A stretch of 64,000 nt of DNA from positions 143,531 to 207,530 of the forward strand of contig NZ_JBDZDS010000012.1 in assembly GCF_040045035.1 (NCBI RefSeq), written 5' to 3'. Below, piece after piece: positions 26,536-34,753 of the stretch; within the stretch, counting starts at the first letter, position 1; every line of letters begins with the position of its first letter. Source of the DNA: Pseudaminobacter sp040045035. Lineage in GTDB: Bacteria; Pseudomonadota; Alphaproteobacteria; Rhizobiales; Rhizobiaceae. Under the pieces are notes generated by a model. The model was not told where the DNA came from, made no database searches, and worked only from the letters and a program-made list of their open reading frames with translations. Made by a program: the position numbers and the translations under genes.

Positions 26536-27945
26536 TCAGTTCCAGTCGCGAATGTCGACGAAATGGCCGGCGATTGCCGCTGCAGCCGCCATCGCCGGCG
26601 ACACCAGATGCGTGCGGCCCTTAAAGCCCTGACGGCCCTCGAAATTGCGGTTCGAGGTCGAGGCGCAGCGCTCGCCCGGCTTCAGCCGGTCGTCGTTCAT
26701 GGCCAGGCACATCGAGCAGCCGGGCTCGCGCCAGTCGAAGCCGGCCTCGATGAAGATCTTGTCGAGCCCCTCGGCTTCTGCATGTTCCTTCACGAGGCCG
26801 GAGCCCGGAACGATCATGGCCGAAACGGTCGAAGCAACCTTCTTGCCCTCGACAACCTTGGCCACTTCGCGCAGATCCTCGATGCGGCCGTTGGTGCAGG
26901 AGCCGATGAAGACACGGTCGATCGCGATGTCGGTGATCTTGGTGCCGGCGGTGAGGCCCATATATTCGAGCGCACGCTTCTTGGAGTTGCGCTTGTTCTC
27001 GTCGGCGATGTCATCCGGGTTCGGCACGACGCCGGTGACGGCAGCGACGTCCTCGGGCGAGGAGCCCCAGGTCACGATGGGCGGCAGCTTGGCGGCGTCG
27101 AGCACGACCACCTTGTCGAAATGCGCGCCTTCGTCCGTGTGCAGCGTCTTCCAGTAGTCGAGCGCCATGTCCCAGGCCTTGTCCTTCGGGGCGCGCGGCT
27201 TGTCCTTCACATAGGCAAAGGTGGTCTCGTCCGGCGCGATCAGGCCGGCGCGGGCGCCGCCTTCGATCGACATGTTGCAGATGGTCATGCGGCCTTCCAT
27301 CGACAGCGAGCGGATCGCTTCGCCAGCATATTCGATGACGTAGCCGGTGCCGCCGGCGGTGCCGATCTCGCCGATGATGGCGAGCACAATGTCCTTGGCA
27401 GTGACGCCGGCCGGCAGCTGGCCGTCGACGCGCACCAGCATGTTCTTGGCCTTCTTCTGGATCAGCGTCTGGGTGGCCAGCACGTGCTCGACCTCGGAGG
27501 TGCCGATGCCGTGCGCCAGCGCGCCGAAGGCGCCGTGGGTGGAGGTATGGCTGTCACCGCAGACGATGGTCATGCCCGGAAGGGTAAAACCCTGCTCAGG
27601 GCCGACGATGTGGACGATGCCCTGGCGGACGTCATTCTCCGAATAATATTCCACGCCGAAGTCGGCGGCGTTCTTGGCCAGCGCCTCGACCTGGATGCGG
27701 CTTTCCTCGTTCTTGATGCCGTTCTTGCGATCGGGCGAGGTCGGCACGTTGTGGTCGACGACGGCGAGCGTGCGCTCGGGGTGGCGAACCTTGCGGCCCG
27801 ACATGCGCAGGCCTTCGAAGGCCTGGGGGCTCGTCACTTCGTGCACCAGATGGCGGTCGATGTAGAGCAGGCAGGTGCCGTCGTCCTGACGGTCGACAAC
27901 GTGGTCGTCAAAAATCTTGTCGTAGAGGGTGCGAGGTGCGCTCAT
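26536..27945 (-). CDS. leuC: 3-isopropylmalate dehydratase large subunit
   Basis: Aconitase-family subunit of 469 residues that, with LeuD, isomerises 2- to 3-isopropylmalate in leucine synthesis. The [4Fe-4S] ligands lie in GSCTNGRIEDLR and PGCSMCLAMN. The N-terminus RTLYDKIFDDHVV and the motif HTSTHGAFG are typical. leuD is not adjacent in this window. An approximately 270-base leader precedes it. Confidence 0.96.
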   Translation of the reverse strand: MSAPRTLYDKIFDDHVVDRQDDGTCLLYIDRHLVHEVTSPQAFEGLRMSGRKVRHPERTLAVVDHNVPTSPDRKNGIKNEESRIQVEALAKNAADFGVEYYSENDVRQGIVHIVGPEQGFTLPGMTIVCGDSHTSTHGAFGALAHGIGTSEVEHVLATQTLIQKKAKNMLVRVDGQLPAGVTAKDIVLAIIGEIGTAGGTGYVIEYAGEAIRSLSMEGRMTICNMSIEGGARAGLIAPDETTFAYVKDKPRAPKDKAWDMALDYWKTLHTDEGAHFDKVVVLDAAKLPPIVTWGSSPEDVAAVTGVVPNPDDIADENKRNSKKRALEYMGLTAGTKITDIAIDRVFIGSCTNGRIEDLREVAKVVEGKKVASTVSAMIVPGSGLVKEHAEAEGLDKIFIEAGFDWREPGCSMCLAMNDDRLKPGERCASTSNRNFEGRQGFKGRTHLVSPAMAAAAAIAGHFVDIRDWN

Positions 27946-28214
27946 TGTCTAAATCCCTGGATAGAGCGGAAAACTGGAATGAACCGGCGTCAAAAGGCCG
28001 GGAACCTGGTCCGCTCAGGATAGGCGGCTGGTCTGCGCGCCGGAAATCCGCGCAAAGAATCGGCTCGGCAGGCGCTTGTGGTCCTGCAGCACGAAACCCT
28101 TGTAGGCCGGATCTCCAAAGAGCTCTTCCATGGCCGCGCTCATACCAACATTTTGGCCGATCGGCAATTGGCAGCCTCGTCACGTCGGCGCGAGCGCGGC
28201 ACTTGCCGCCCGCC

Positions 28215-28850
28215 TCACAAGATCTCGAAGACGAAGGCCTTGACGAGGACATCCGGTTCGTCGACCGCGAAGGCGCGAAACCACGGGCTTTCCTCGACAG
28301 GGCGCCAGCGTCCGGCCTGTTCCAGCTCGGCGAACTTGGCGCGGAAGCCGCCCATGTCCAGAACCACGTCGCGCACCGTGAAGATGGCATGGCCGCCGGC
28401 GCGCGTGATCCGCGCTAGCTCGTCGAGGCTGGAAGCAGGGGCATGGCCTTCGGTGAAGACGCCGGTCGAGAAGAAGGCGGCGAAGTGGCCGTCGCGCCAG
28501 GGCAGCGGGCCGCCAAGTGCTGCCTCGGTCAGCGCGCCATAGGCGCCGCGTGCCCGCGCGATCGCCAGCATGTCCTGCGAGAAGTCGAGGCCTTCGATGT
28601 CGCAATAGCCGAGCGCCTGCAGATAGGCGCCGGAGAGGCCGGTGCCGCAGCCGGCATCGAGAACCGGGCCGGCGGCCGGCCGCACATGCCGGGCGACCCA
28701 GGCGGTGATCATGAATGGCAGGCAATAGCCCGAGGCGGCTGTCTCTCGGTCATAGTCGCTCGACCAAGCCGCGTAGGCTTGCGTCAGCTCGGCCTCGTTG
28801 CGTGCGGCGTAAACCTGTTCCAGCCCTTCGCTGTGGCGGTGTTGGCTCAT
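28215..28850 (-). CDS. Class I SAM-dependent methyltransferase
   Basis: A 211-residue Rossmann-fold methyltransferase. The SAM-binding motif I VLDAGCGTGLSG is at residues 63-74, followed by the acidic motif EGLDFSQDML. The N-terminal YAAWSSDYD is seen in several methyltransferase-like proteins. The substrate is unknown. Its ATG overlaps the stop of the ABC permease gene (ATGA), which indicates translational coupling. Confidence 0.8.
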   Translation of the reverse strand: MSQHRHSEGLEQVYAARNEAELTQAYAAWSSDYDRETAASGYCLPFMITAWVARHVRPAAGPVLDAGCGTGLSGAYLQALGYCDIEGLDFSQDMLAIARARGAYGALTEAALGGPLPWRDGHFAAFFSTGVFTEGHAPASSLDELARITRAGGHAIFTVRDVVLDMGGFRAKFAELEQAGRWRPVEESPWFRAFAVDEPDVLVKAFVFEIL

Positions 28851-29665
28851 GTCCGGTGCCCCTTGCGCATCCGCCGTTCCAGCGCCCTCAACGTAAGCGA
28901 CAGGCCGACGGTGAGCACGAGATAGATATAGGCGACGATGGAATAGGTCTCGAAGAAGCGGAAGGAGCCGGAGGCGTAGACCTTGCCCATCTGGGTGATA
29001 TCGGCCACGCCCAGCACGGAGACCAGCGAAGAATCCTTGACCATCGCGACGAAATCGTTGCCGAGCGGGGGCAGGATGGTGCGGATCGCCTGCGGCAGGA
29101 TGATCAGGCGGAAGCGCTGGAAACGTGTCAGGCCGAGCGCCTTGGCGGCCTCGATCTGGCCGGCATCGACCGACTGGATGCCGGCGCGGAACACTTCGGA
29201 AATGAAGGCCGAGTAGCCGATGGTAAGCGCCATGATGGCGCGCCAGAGCAGCGAGACGTCGCGCACCTGAAGCGGTGAGCCTAGGCCCGCCTCGTGCAAC
29301 GGGGCCATGGCGGCATTCCATCCGGCCACGAAGGCCGGCGCTCCGACGAAGGCGATCCAGAACAGCAGCACCAGGATCGGCACGCCGCGGATGATCTCCA
29401 CATAGAAGCGGGAGATCTGACGAAGCCAGACGGAGCCCGAAAGGCCCATCAGGGCGATGCCGAGCCCGAGTATCGAGGCAAGGCTGAAGCCGACCAGGGT
29501 GACGAAGACGGTGATGCCGATACCCTTGGCGACCGTCGAAAAGACCTGGCTGTAGATCTCGGTGGTGGCGACGAAGATAGCCGCCGCGACAGCGATCGCC
29601 GCCGCGATGGCCAGCCACCAGGGGAACTCTTTCTTCTCGGACGAAGTCGTGGAGAGCAGATGCAT
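28847..29665 (-). CDS. Amino acid ABC transporter permease (HisM/GlnP type)
   Basis: Inner-membrane permease of 272 residues for polar amino acids. It has about five to six transmembrane helices and a BPD_transp_1 domain. The ATPase-coupling EAA loop is EAAKALGLTRFQRFRLIILP. The start at 29665 (MHLLSTTSSEKK) is used because upstream codons run into the preceding hairpin. It follows the binding-protein gene and precedes a methyltransferase. An ATPase gene and a second permease are missing here, so the transporter would need partners encoded elsewhere or a homodimer. Confidence 0.9.
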   Translation of the reverse strand: MHLLSTTSSEKKEFPWWLAIAAAIAVAAAIFVATTEIYSQVFSTVAKGIGITVFVTLVGFSLASILGLGIALMGLSGSVWLRQISRFYVEIIRGVPILVLLFWIAFVGAPAFVAGWNAAMAPLHEAGLGSPLQVRDVSLLWRAIMALTIGYSAFISEVFRAGIQSVDAGQIEAAKALGLTRFQRFRLIILPQAIRTILPPLGNDFVAMVKDSSLVSVLGVADITQMGKVYASGSFRFFETYSIVAYIYLVLTVGLSLTLRALERRMRKGHRT

Positions 29666-29673
29666 CTGAAAAC

Positions 29674-29722
29674 GCGAAGGCCGGGAGGTTCGGCGCCTTT
29701 GCCGAAACCGCCCGGCCTTCGC
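29674..29722 (-). other. Strong hairpin between the binding-protein and permease genes
   Basis: A perfect 12-bp outer stem, GCGAAGGCCGGG (29674-29685) and CCCGGCCTTCGC (29711-29722), is extended inside by GGTTCGGC (29687-29694) and GCCGAAACC (29701-29709), with one bulged base. No T tract follows on the minus strand. Such a hairpin commonly stabilises the upstream binding-protein mRNA so that it outnumbers the permease mRNA. Confidence 0.65.
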
Positions 29723-29730
29723 TTGGTCCG

Positions 29731-30528
29731 TCACTCGCCCATCTTGTAGTCGAGGAACCACTTCTTGTTCAGGGCATCGATCGTGCCGTCATCCTTCATC
29801 GATGCGATTGCCGCGTTGATCGGCGCGACAAGGTCGGAGCCTTTCTGGAAGATGAAGCCGAAATCCTCCGTGCCGAGCGGCTCGCCCACCACCTTCAGGG
29901 CGCCGTTTGACGAATCGACATAGCCCTTTGCAGCCACGCTGTCGGTCAGCACCAGGTCGACGTCGCCCGACTTCAGGGCCTGCACGGTCGCGCCGAAGGT
30001 TTCGAACAGCTTGATGCGCGGGTTCTGTTCGTTGCCGTCCAGAATTTCGTAGACGGCTGTGTAGAAGGGAGAAGTGCCGGGCTGCGCGCCGACCAGGCCG
30101 TCGTTGAGTGCCGCGAAACTCTTGGCGTCGTTGAAGCGGCTCTCGTCGCCGCGCACCAGCATGAACTGCTGCGAGCGCATGTAGGGATCGGAGAAGTCGA
30201 CCTTCTCCTTGCGGTCTTCCTTGATGGTGATGCCGGTCATGCCGATATTGTACTGCCCGTCAGACACGGCCTGGATCATCGCGTCCCAGGAGGTGTTTTG
30301 GTACTCGACCTTGATGTTCAGGCGCTTGGCCATCTCGTTCATGGCGTCGTATTCCCAGCCGATCTGCTCGCCCGTCTTGGGGTCGACGAACTGCAGCGGC
30401 GGATAGGCGTTTTCAGTCACCACCGTCACCGTCTTTCCGCCGAGATCGGGCAGCGTTTCGGCGTTTGCTGCCGCGGGTGCGAGGACGCAAGCCAGCAGCC
30501 CGGCCAGTGCGAATTTGAACCTGTTCAT
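29731..30528 (-). CDS. Amino acid ABC transporter substrate-binding protein
   Basis: Periplasmic binding protein of 265 residues in solute-binding family 3. It has a signal peptide (MNRFKFALAGLLACVLAPAA, cleavage near ANA-ET). The mature protein begins with ALA-type VVTENAYPPLQF and has the ligand-site motifs GMTGITIKEDRKEKVDFS and DPYMRSQQF. The start at 30528 is at the signal peptide. Substrate is probably a polar amino acid, but which one is not determined. Confidence 0.92.
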   Translation of the reverse strand: MNRFKFALAGLLACVLAPAAANAETLPDLGGKTVTVVTENAYPPLQFVDPKTGEQIGWEYDAMNEMAKRLNIKVEYQNTSWDAMIQAVSDGQYNIGMTGITIKEDRKEKVDFSDPYMRSQQFMLVRGDESRFNDAKSFAALNDGLVGAQPGTSPFYTAVYEILDGNEQNPRIKLFETFGATVQALKSGDVDLVLTDSVAAKGYVDSSNGALKVVGEPLGTEDFGFIFQKGSDLVAPINAAIASMKDDGTIDALNKKWFLDYKMGE

Positions 30529-30654
30529 GAGGCGCTCCAGTTCGGAAATGTTTTTGGATCGAAAAGGCAGGATTTCGCGCAAGATTAGCCAACTGCCCAC
30601 GGCTTGCAAGAGACGGCTTTGCTCTCGTGCCGTGAGGGGCACGAAAAGGTTTCG

Positions 30655-31476
30655 CTATCCCCCGCGCTTCGTTGCTCCGATGGAGAACGACATCGGGATT
30701 TTCGGGTAGCCGTCCGGCAGTCCGAACTGGTCTTCGCCCAGTTCGACCACATCCGCGAAAGCCCGCCAGACAACGATCTCGTGTTCGTTGAGGTGGTCGA
30801 TGCTCAATCCGGCCCTGATCAGCGCGTTGATGATGTCGCTGAGCGGATGAATCCACTCGTAGCAGCGCGTATGCGTCAACGGCCGGTCGTCGCCGGTGTA
30901 GGTCTGGGCGTCGTCCCAGGTGAGCGGCTCGGCCATAGGGGTGCGCCAGTGATAGGCCAGCTCAAGGCTGCCGTTGCGCGCCTCGACCTGATTGAGCTGC
31001 GGATGACCCTCGAGCAGGTAGAGCCGGCCGCCCGGCCGCAGCAGCGCCGATACCACCGCCGCCCAGCGAAAGATGTCGTCCAGCCAATTGATGGCGCCCC
31101 AGGTGACGAAGACCATGTCGTAGGTTTCGCCCAGCGCCTGCGGTGCGTCATAGACGGAGGCCTCCACGAATCGCGCTGCGGTTCCCGCCTGCTCCGCGAA
31201 AGCTCGTGCCGCGGCGATCGCCTTCGGCGAAAAGTCGAGGCCGGTCACGCTTCCGGCCCCGAGGTGCTTGAGGCTCAACGTGTCGAGGCCGATGTGGCAT
31301 TGCAGATGGACGATGTCCTTGCCCGTCACTTCGCCGATCTCGCTGGCTTCCAGCGGATGCAGCGATGAGCCGCCGGCCAGGACCCGGGCTATCCGGTAGC
31401 TGCCGGTCTTGTCGGACGAATGGAGCTCGGCGCGATTGTCCCAGTTGCGCAGATTGGCCTTGGCAAACTCGCTCAT
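30655..31476 (-). CDS. Class I SAM-dependent methyltransferase
   Basis: A 273-residue methyltransferase. The modified motif I is HLQCHIGLDTLSLKHLG, at about residues 57-73, followed by VTGLDFSPKAI. The C-terminal half is a variable substrate region (YEWIHPLSDIINAL). It is a small-molecule type related to thiopurine/UbiE-like folds, without an assigned substrate. A terminator separates it from rplS upstream on the same strand. Confidence 0.85.
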   Translation of the reverse strand: MSEFAKANLRNWDNRAELHSSDKTGSYRIARVLAGGSSLHPLEASEIGEVTGKDIVHLQCHIGLDTLSLKHLGAGSVTGLDFSPKAIAAARAFAEQAGTAARFVEASVYDAPQALGETYDMVFVTWGAINWLDDIFRWAAVVSALLRPGGRLYLLEGHPQLNQVEARNGSLELAYHWRTPMAEPLTWDDAQTYTGDDRPLTHTRCYEWIHPLSDIINALIRAGLSIDHLNEHEIVVWRAFADVVELGEDQFGLPDGYPKIPMSFSIGATKRGG

Positions 31477-31510
31477 CGTTCTCCTCCCCCTTGGACATGA
31501 GCGTCAGACG

Positions 31511-31537
31511 AAAAAAGGCGGCCGAAGCCGCCTTTTT
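31511..31537 (-). terminator. Rho-independent terminator after rplS
   Basis: An 11-bp stem, AAAAAGGCGGC (31512-31522) and GCCGCCTTTTT (31527-31537), with a CGAA loop. On the minus strand it ends in a run of six T residues, just past the rplS stop. Confidence 0.85.
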
Positions 31538-31563
31538 CCAAAACCACAATCTTCCGCAGAAGA

Positions 31564-32088
31564 CTATTCGGCGGCCTTCTCGGCCTCGGCGGCAGCCTTC
31601 TTCTCGGCAGCTTCCTGAGCAGCCTTCTCGGCGGCCAGCGCCTCGGCGGCGGCGATCTTCTCGGCCTCGATACGCGCCTTCTCGGCGTTCAGCGCTTCGC
31701 GCTCGGCATCGTTCAGCTTGCGGGCGCGCACGCCGGTGTTTTCCGAAATACGGGCCGACTTACCGCGACGATCGCGCAGGTAGTAGAGCTTGGCGCGGCG
31801 AACCTTGCCGCGGCGCACGATCTCCACGCCCTCGACCATCGGCGAGTAGACCGGGAACACGCGTTCCACGCCTTCGCCGTAGGAGATCTTGCGGACTGTG
31901 AAGTTTTCCTGGAAGCCGGAGCCCGAACGCGCGATCACGACGCCTTCATAGGCCTGGACGCGGGTGCGCGTACCTTCGGTGACGCGGACCAGGACGCGGA
32001 CGGTGTCGCCCGGCTGGAATTCGGGGAGCTTGCGCTTAGCTTCGATCTTGGCGGCCTGTTCGGCCTCGAGCTGACGGATGATATCCAT
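31564..32088 (-). CDS. rplS: 50S ribosomal protein L19 with Ala/Glu-rich extension
   Basis: Ribosomal protein at the 30S-50S interface. The core, about residues 1-118, has the L19 motifs PGDTVRVLVRV, GVVIAR and RRAKLYYLR. It is followed by an approximately 55-residue tail rich in Ala, Glu and Lys, predicted to form one helix. The total, 174 residues, compares with about 115 for E. coli L19. The start at 32088 is MDIIRQLEAEQ; the 15 residues before it in the frame are not conserved. The gene follows trmD, the conserved order, but with a 193-base gap. Confidence 0.94.
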   Translation of the reverse strand: MDIIRQLEAEQAAKIEAKRKLPEFQPGDTVRVLVRVTEGTRTRVQAYEGVVIARSGSGFQENFTVRKISYGEGVERVFPVYSPMVEGVEIVRRGKVRRAKLYYLRDRRGKSARISENTGVRARKLNDAEREALNAEKARIEAEKIAAAEALAAEKAAQEAAEKKAAAEAEKAAE

Positions 32089-32281
32089 CGCAGTAACCTC
32101 TTCTTCGTTCTCAACAGCCAGAGCGCCCGGCACTTGCCACCCAGTTCGAAGACCGCTTGGCTATGCCTTTGCTTCTCGCCGAGAAGCCGAGGCAGGGGCG
32201 ATTTCACCGTCTTTGTTGACGGGCTAAAGGAGTATCATACTCCCAGTTGCGGGGCGCACATACACGCTTCCGTGCGGATTG

Positions 32282-33010
32282 TCACCTCTTGGGTGCAGGT
32301 TTTTTGCCCTCTATGGCCTTTTCGTGGGCCGAGAACAGGTCCGGACGCCGGTCACTGGTCAGAAGCTCGGCCTGGGCGCGTCGCCAAGCGGCAATCTTGC
32401 CGTGGTTTCCGGAGGTAAGCACCTCCGGGATCGTCCGTCCCTCGAATTCCTGCGGGCGCGTATAATGCGGATGTTCGAGCAGACCGTTCTCGAAGCTCTC
32501 CTCGTCGCCGGAGCTGTTGTTGCCCATCACGCCAGGCAATAGCCGAACGACCGCGTCCAGCAGCACCAGCGCGGCGGGTTCGCCGCCGGAGAGGATGAAG
32601 TCGCCGATCGACACTTCCTCCAGGGCGCGCGCCTCGATGATGCGCTGGTCGACGCCCTCGAAACGGCCGCACAGAATCACCGCGCCGGGCCCGGCCGCCA
32701 GTTCGCGCACCCTTTCCTGCGTCAGGGGCTTTCCGCGCGGGCTCATCAAAAGCTTCGGGCGCGGGTCGTCAGACGGGGCGGTGGCGTCTATCGCCTTGGC
32801 GAGTATGTCGGCGCGCATCACCATGCCCGCGCCGCCGCCAGCCGGTGTGTCGTCCACGGTCCGGTGTTTGTCGGTCGCAAAATCGCGGATCTGCACGGCC
32901 TCCAGCGACCAGTCGCCACGCTCGAGCGCGCGTCCCGCCAGCGACAGGCCGAGCGCGCCGGGAAACATTTCCGGGTAGAGCGTCAGGACTGAGGCGCGGA
33001 AACCGCTCAC
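32282..33010 (-). CDS. trmD: tRNA (guanine(37)-N1)-methyltransferase
   Basis: SPOUT-class enzyme of 242 residues that makes m1G37 in tRNA. The conserved residues are in YPEMFPG, DDTPAGGGAGM, and the knot region CGRFEGVDQRI and GDFILSGGEPAA. Its start codon overlaps the rimM stop (ATGA), so the two are coupled. Confidence 0.95.
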   Translation of the reverse strand: MSGFRASVLTLYPEMFPGALGLSLAGRALERGDWSLEAVQIRDFATDKHRTVDDTPAGGGAGMVMRADILAKAIDATAPSDDPRPKLLMSPRGKPLTQERVRELAAGPGAVILCGRFEGVDQRIIEARALEEVSIGDFILSGGEPAALVLLDAVVRLLPGVMGNNSSGDEESFENGLLEHPHYTRPQEFEGRTIPEVLTSGNHGKIAAWRRAQAELLTSDRRPDLFSAHEKAIEGKKPAPKR

Positions 33011-33627
33011 CGGTTGCCTCCGGCATCCTTGGGACCGCGCGGCCGATCTTTTCCGGCGCCCCCGTGCTTCGGCGAAGCGTCCTGCCCCTGTTCCGCGCCT
33101 TCTTCGCTGGCGTCCTCGATCAGCCCGGCACAGGCCGTGTCGACGCGCAGGAACCCGGCCTTCACGTCGATGTCAGGCACCGCCGCCTGGGTGAAGGGGA
33201 TAAGCACGCCCTTCCTGCCCTCATGGACGATCTCGAGGATGTCGCCGCCGCCGAAATCATGCACCGCCGTGACCTTGCCGATCGTGGCGCCGGTCTCGTC
33301 CTGCACGGCAAGGCCGATCAGGTCCGCGTGGTAGAACTCGTCATCGTCTTCGTCATCGGGCAATGCGGAGCGGTCGACGAAAAGCTCGGTTCCCGCGAGT
33401 GCCTCGGCCGCGCTGCGGTCCTTGACGTTCTTGAAACGCACGATCACAACGGTGTTCGCTGGCCGGATGTCGATGACTTCGAAGGCGCGTCCGTCGCGGG
33501 AGTAGAGCGGGCCATAGTCGCCGAGCGCCAGCGGGTCGGCGGTGAAGGTTTTCACGCGCAGTTCGCCCCTGATGCCGTGGGCGGCGCCGATCACGGCCAT
33601 CTGGATGGGATTTTCAGGCTTGGGCAT
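33007..33627 (-). CDS. rimM: 16S rRNA-processing protein RimM
   Basis: 30S maturation factor of 206 residues that binds S19. The N-terminal RimM beta-barrel has IGAAHGIRGELRVK, and the PRC-like C-terminal part has EIVHEGRKGVLIPF. A charged Ala/Glu/Gly-rich tail follows residue 165. It heads the visible rimM-trmD-rplS group; rpsP is not in this window. Confidence 0.93.
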   Translation of the reverse strand: MPKPENPIQMAVIGAAHGIRGELRVKTFTADPLALGDYGPLYSRDGRAFEVIDIRPANTVVIVRFKNVKDRSAAEALAGTELFVDRSALPDDEDDDEFYHADLIGLAVQDETGATIGKVTAVHDFGGGDILEIVHEGRKGVLIPFTQAAVPDIDVKAGFLRVDTACAGLIEDASEEGAEQGQDASPKHGGAGKDRPRGPKDAGGNR

Positions 33628-33742
33628 GGGTGTTTTGTCCTTTGCCCGTCTCTATCCCTGCCGTTCGCCGATTTCAACGACGCCTTCACCCGTTGCTAAC
33701 CGGCAGGCCTCAGCATGGCACGAACAGATTCTCCGGAAGCCC

Positions 33743-34684
33743 ATGCAGCAGGAATTCCTTATCTCTGCCAGACCAGACCTTCAGCAGGCCCGCGAAACCT
33801 GGCTGAAGACGCTGGCGCATGAGCGCCGGCTTTCGGCCCTGACCGTGGACGCCTATGAGCGCGACACGCGCCAGTTCTTCCAGTTTCTCACCGGCCATTG
33901 CGGCGGCGCGCCCGGCCTTGCGGACATCAAGGAATTGCGGCCCGCCGACCTGCGCGCATTCCTGGCTGCGCGCCGCGGCGACGGAGCCGGTGCGCGCACG
34001 CTGGGGCGCGGGCTTGCCGGGGTGCGCTCGTTCCTGCGCTTCCTGGAGCGCCGCAACCTCGCCAATGCCGCGGGCGCGGCGGCCTTGCGCGCGCCCAAGC
34101 AGCCGAAATCATTGCCCAAGCCGCTGACGGCGTCGGACGCCAAGCGCGTCGTGTCCGCCGGCGAGCAGCTTGCAGATGAGCCGTGGATAGCCGCCCGCAA
34201 TGCAGCAGTCCTGACCCTGCTCTATGGCTGCGGCCTGCGCATCTCGGAAGCGCTAGGCCTCAGCGGCGGCGATCTCAACGTGCCCGACGACACGGTGCTG
34301 CGGATCACCGGCAAGGGCGGCAAGACGCGGCTTGTTCCCGTGCTGCCGGTGGCGCTGGCGGCGGTCGCCGAGTACCGGAAGCTGTGCCCCTATCACCTCG
34401 GAGCGGATGCGCCTTTGTTTCGCGGTGCGCGCGGCGGCCCGCTCAATCCGGCGATCATCCAGCGCGAGATGCAGAAGTTGCGCCCTGCGCTCAACCTGCC
34501 CGATACGGCGACGCCGCATGCGCTGCGCCATTCCTTCGCCACCCATCTGCTCGGACGCGGCGGCGACCTGCGCACCATCCAGGAACTGCTCGGCCATGCC
34601 AGCCTGTCGACCACCCAAATCTACACCGGCGTGGACACCGCGCGGCTCCTCGACATCTACGAGGCCGCACACCCGCGCGCCTGA
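33743..34684 (+). CDS. xerC: Tyrosine recombinase XerC
   Basis: Chromosome-dimer resolvase of 313 residues acting at dif with XerD. The N-terminal SAM-like domain is followed by the catalytic domain with Arg (CGLRISEAL), Lys (GKGGKTR), His-x-x-Arg (HALRHSFATH), the second His (LLGHASLSTTQ) and Tyr (IYTGV). The start at 33743 (MQQEFLISARP) is favoured by similarity over longer forms that overlap rimM. XerC rather than XerD is assigned from overall resemblance to rhizobial XerC; a mobile-element integrase is unlikely in this context. Confidence 0.88.
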   Translation: MQQEFLISARPDLQQARETWLKTLAHERRLSALTVDAYERDTRQFFQFLTGHCGGAPGLADIKELRPADLRAFLAARRGDGAGARTLGRGLAGVRSFLRFLERRNLANAAGAAALRAPKQPKSLPKPLTASDAKRVVSAGEQLADEPWIAARNAAVLTLLYGCGLRISEALGLSGGDLNVPDDTVLRITGKGGKTRLVPVLPVALAAVAEYRKLCPYHLGADAPLFRGARGGPLNPAIIQREMQKLRPALNLPDTATPHALRHSFATHLLGRGGDLRTIQELLGHASLSTTQIYTGVDTARLLDIYEAAHPRA

Positions 34685-34753
34685 TGGCGCTACGCGACAA
34701 TTTGGCAGCGACAGTTAACGGTTTGGCCGTATTTTGCGTTTAACGATCAAGGC

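Noticed and set aside
33743..34684. Tyrosine recombinase read as a phage or island integrase
   Set aside because: It matches housekeeping XerC, has no att site or tRNA neighbour, and sits among core genes.
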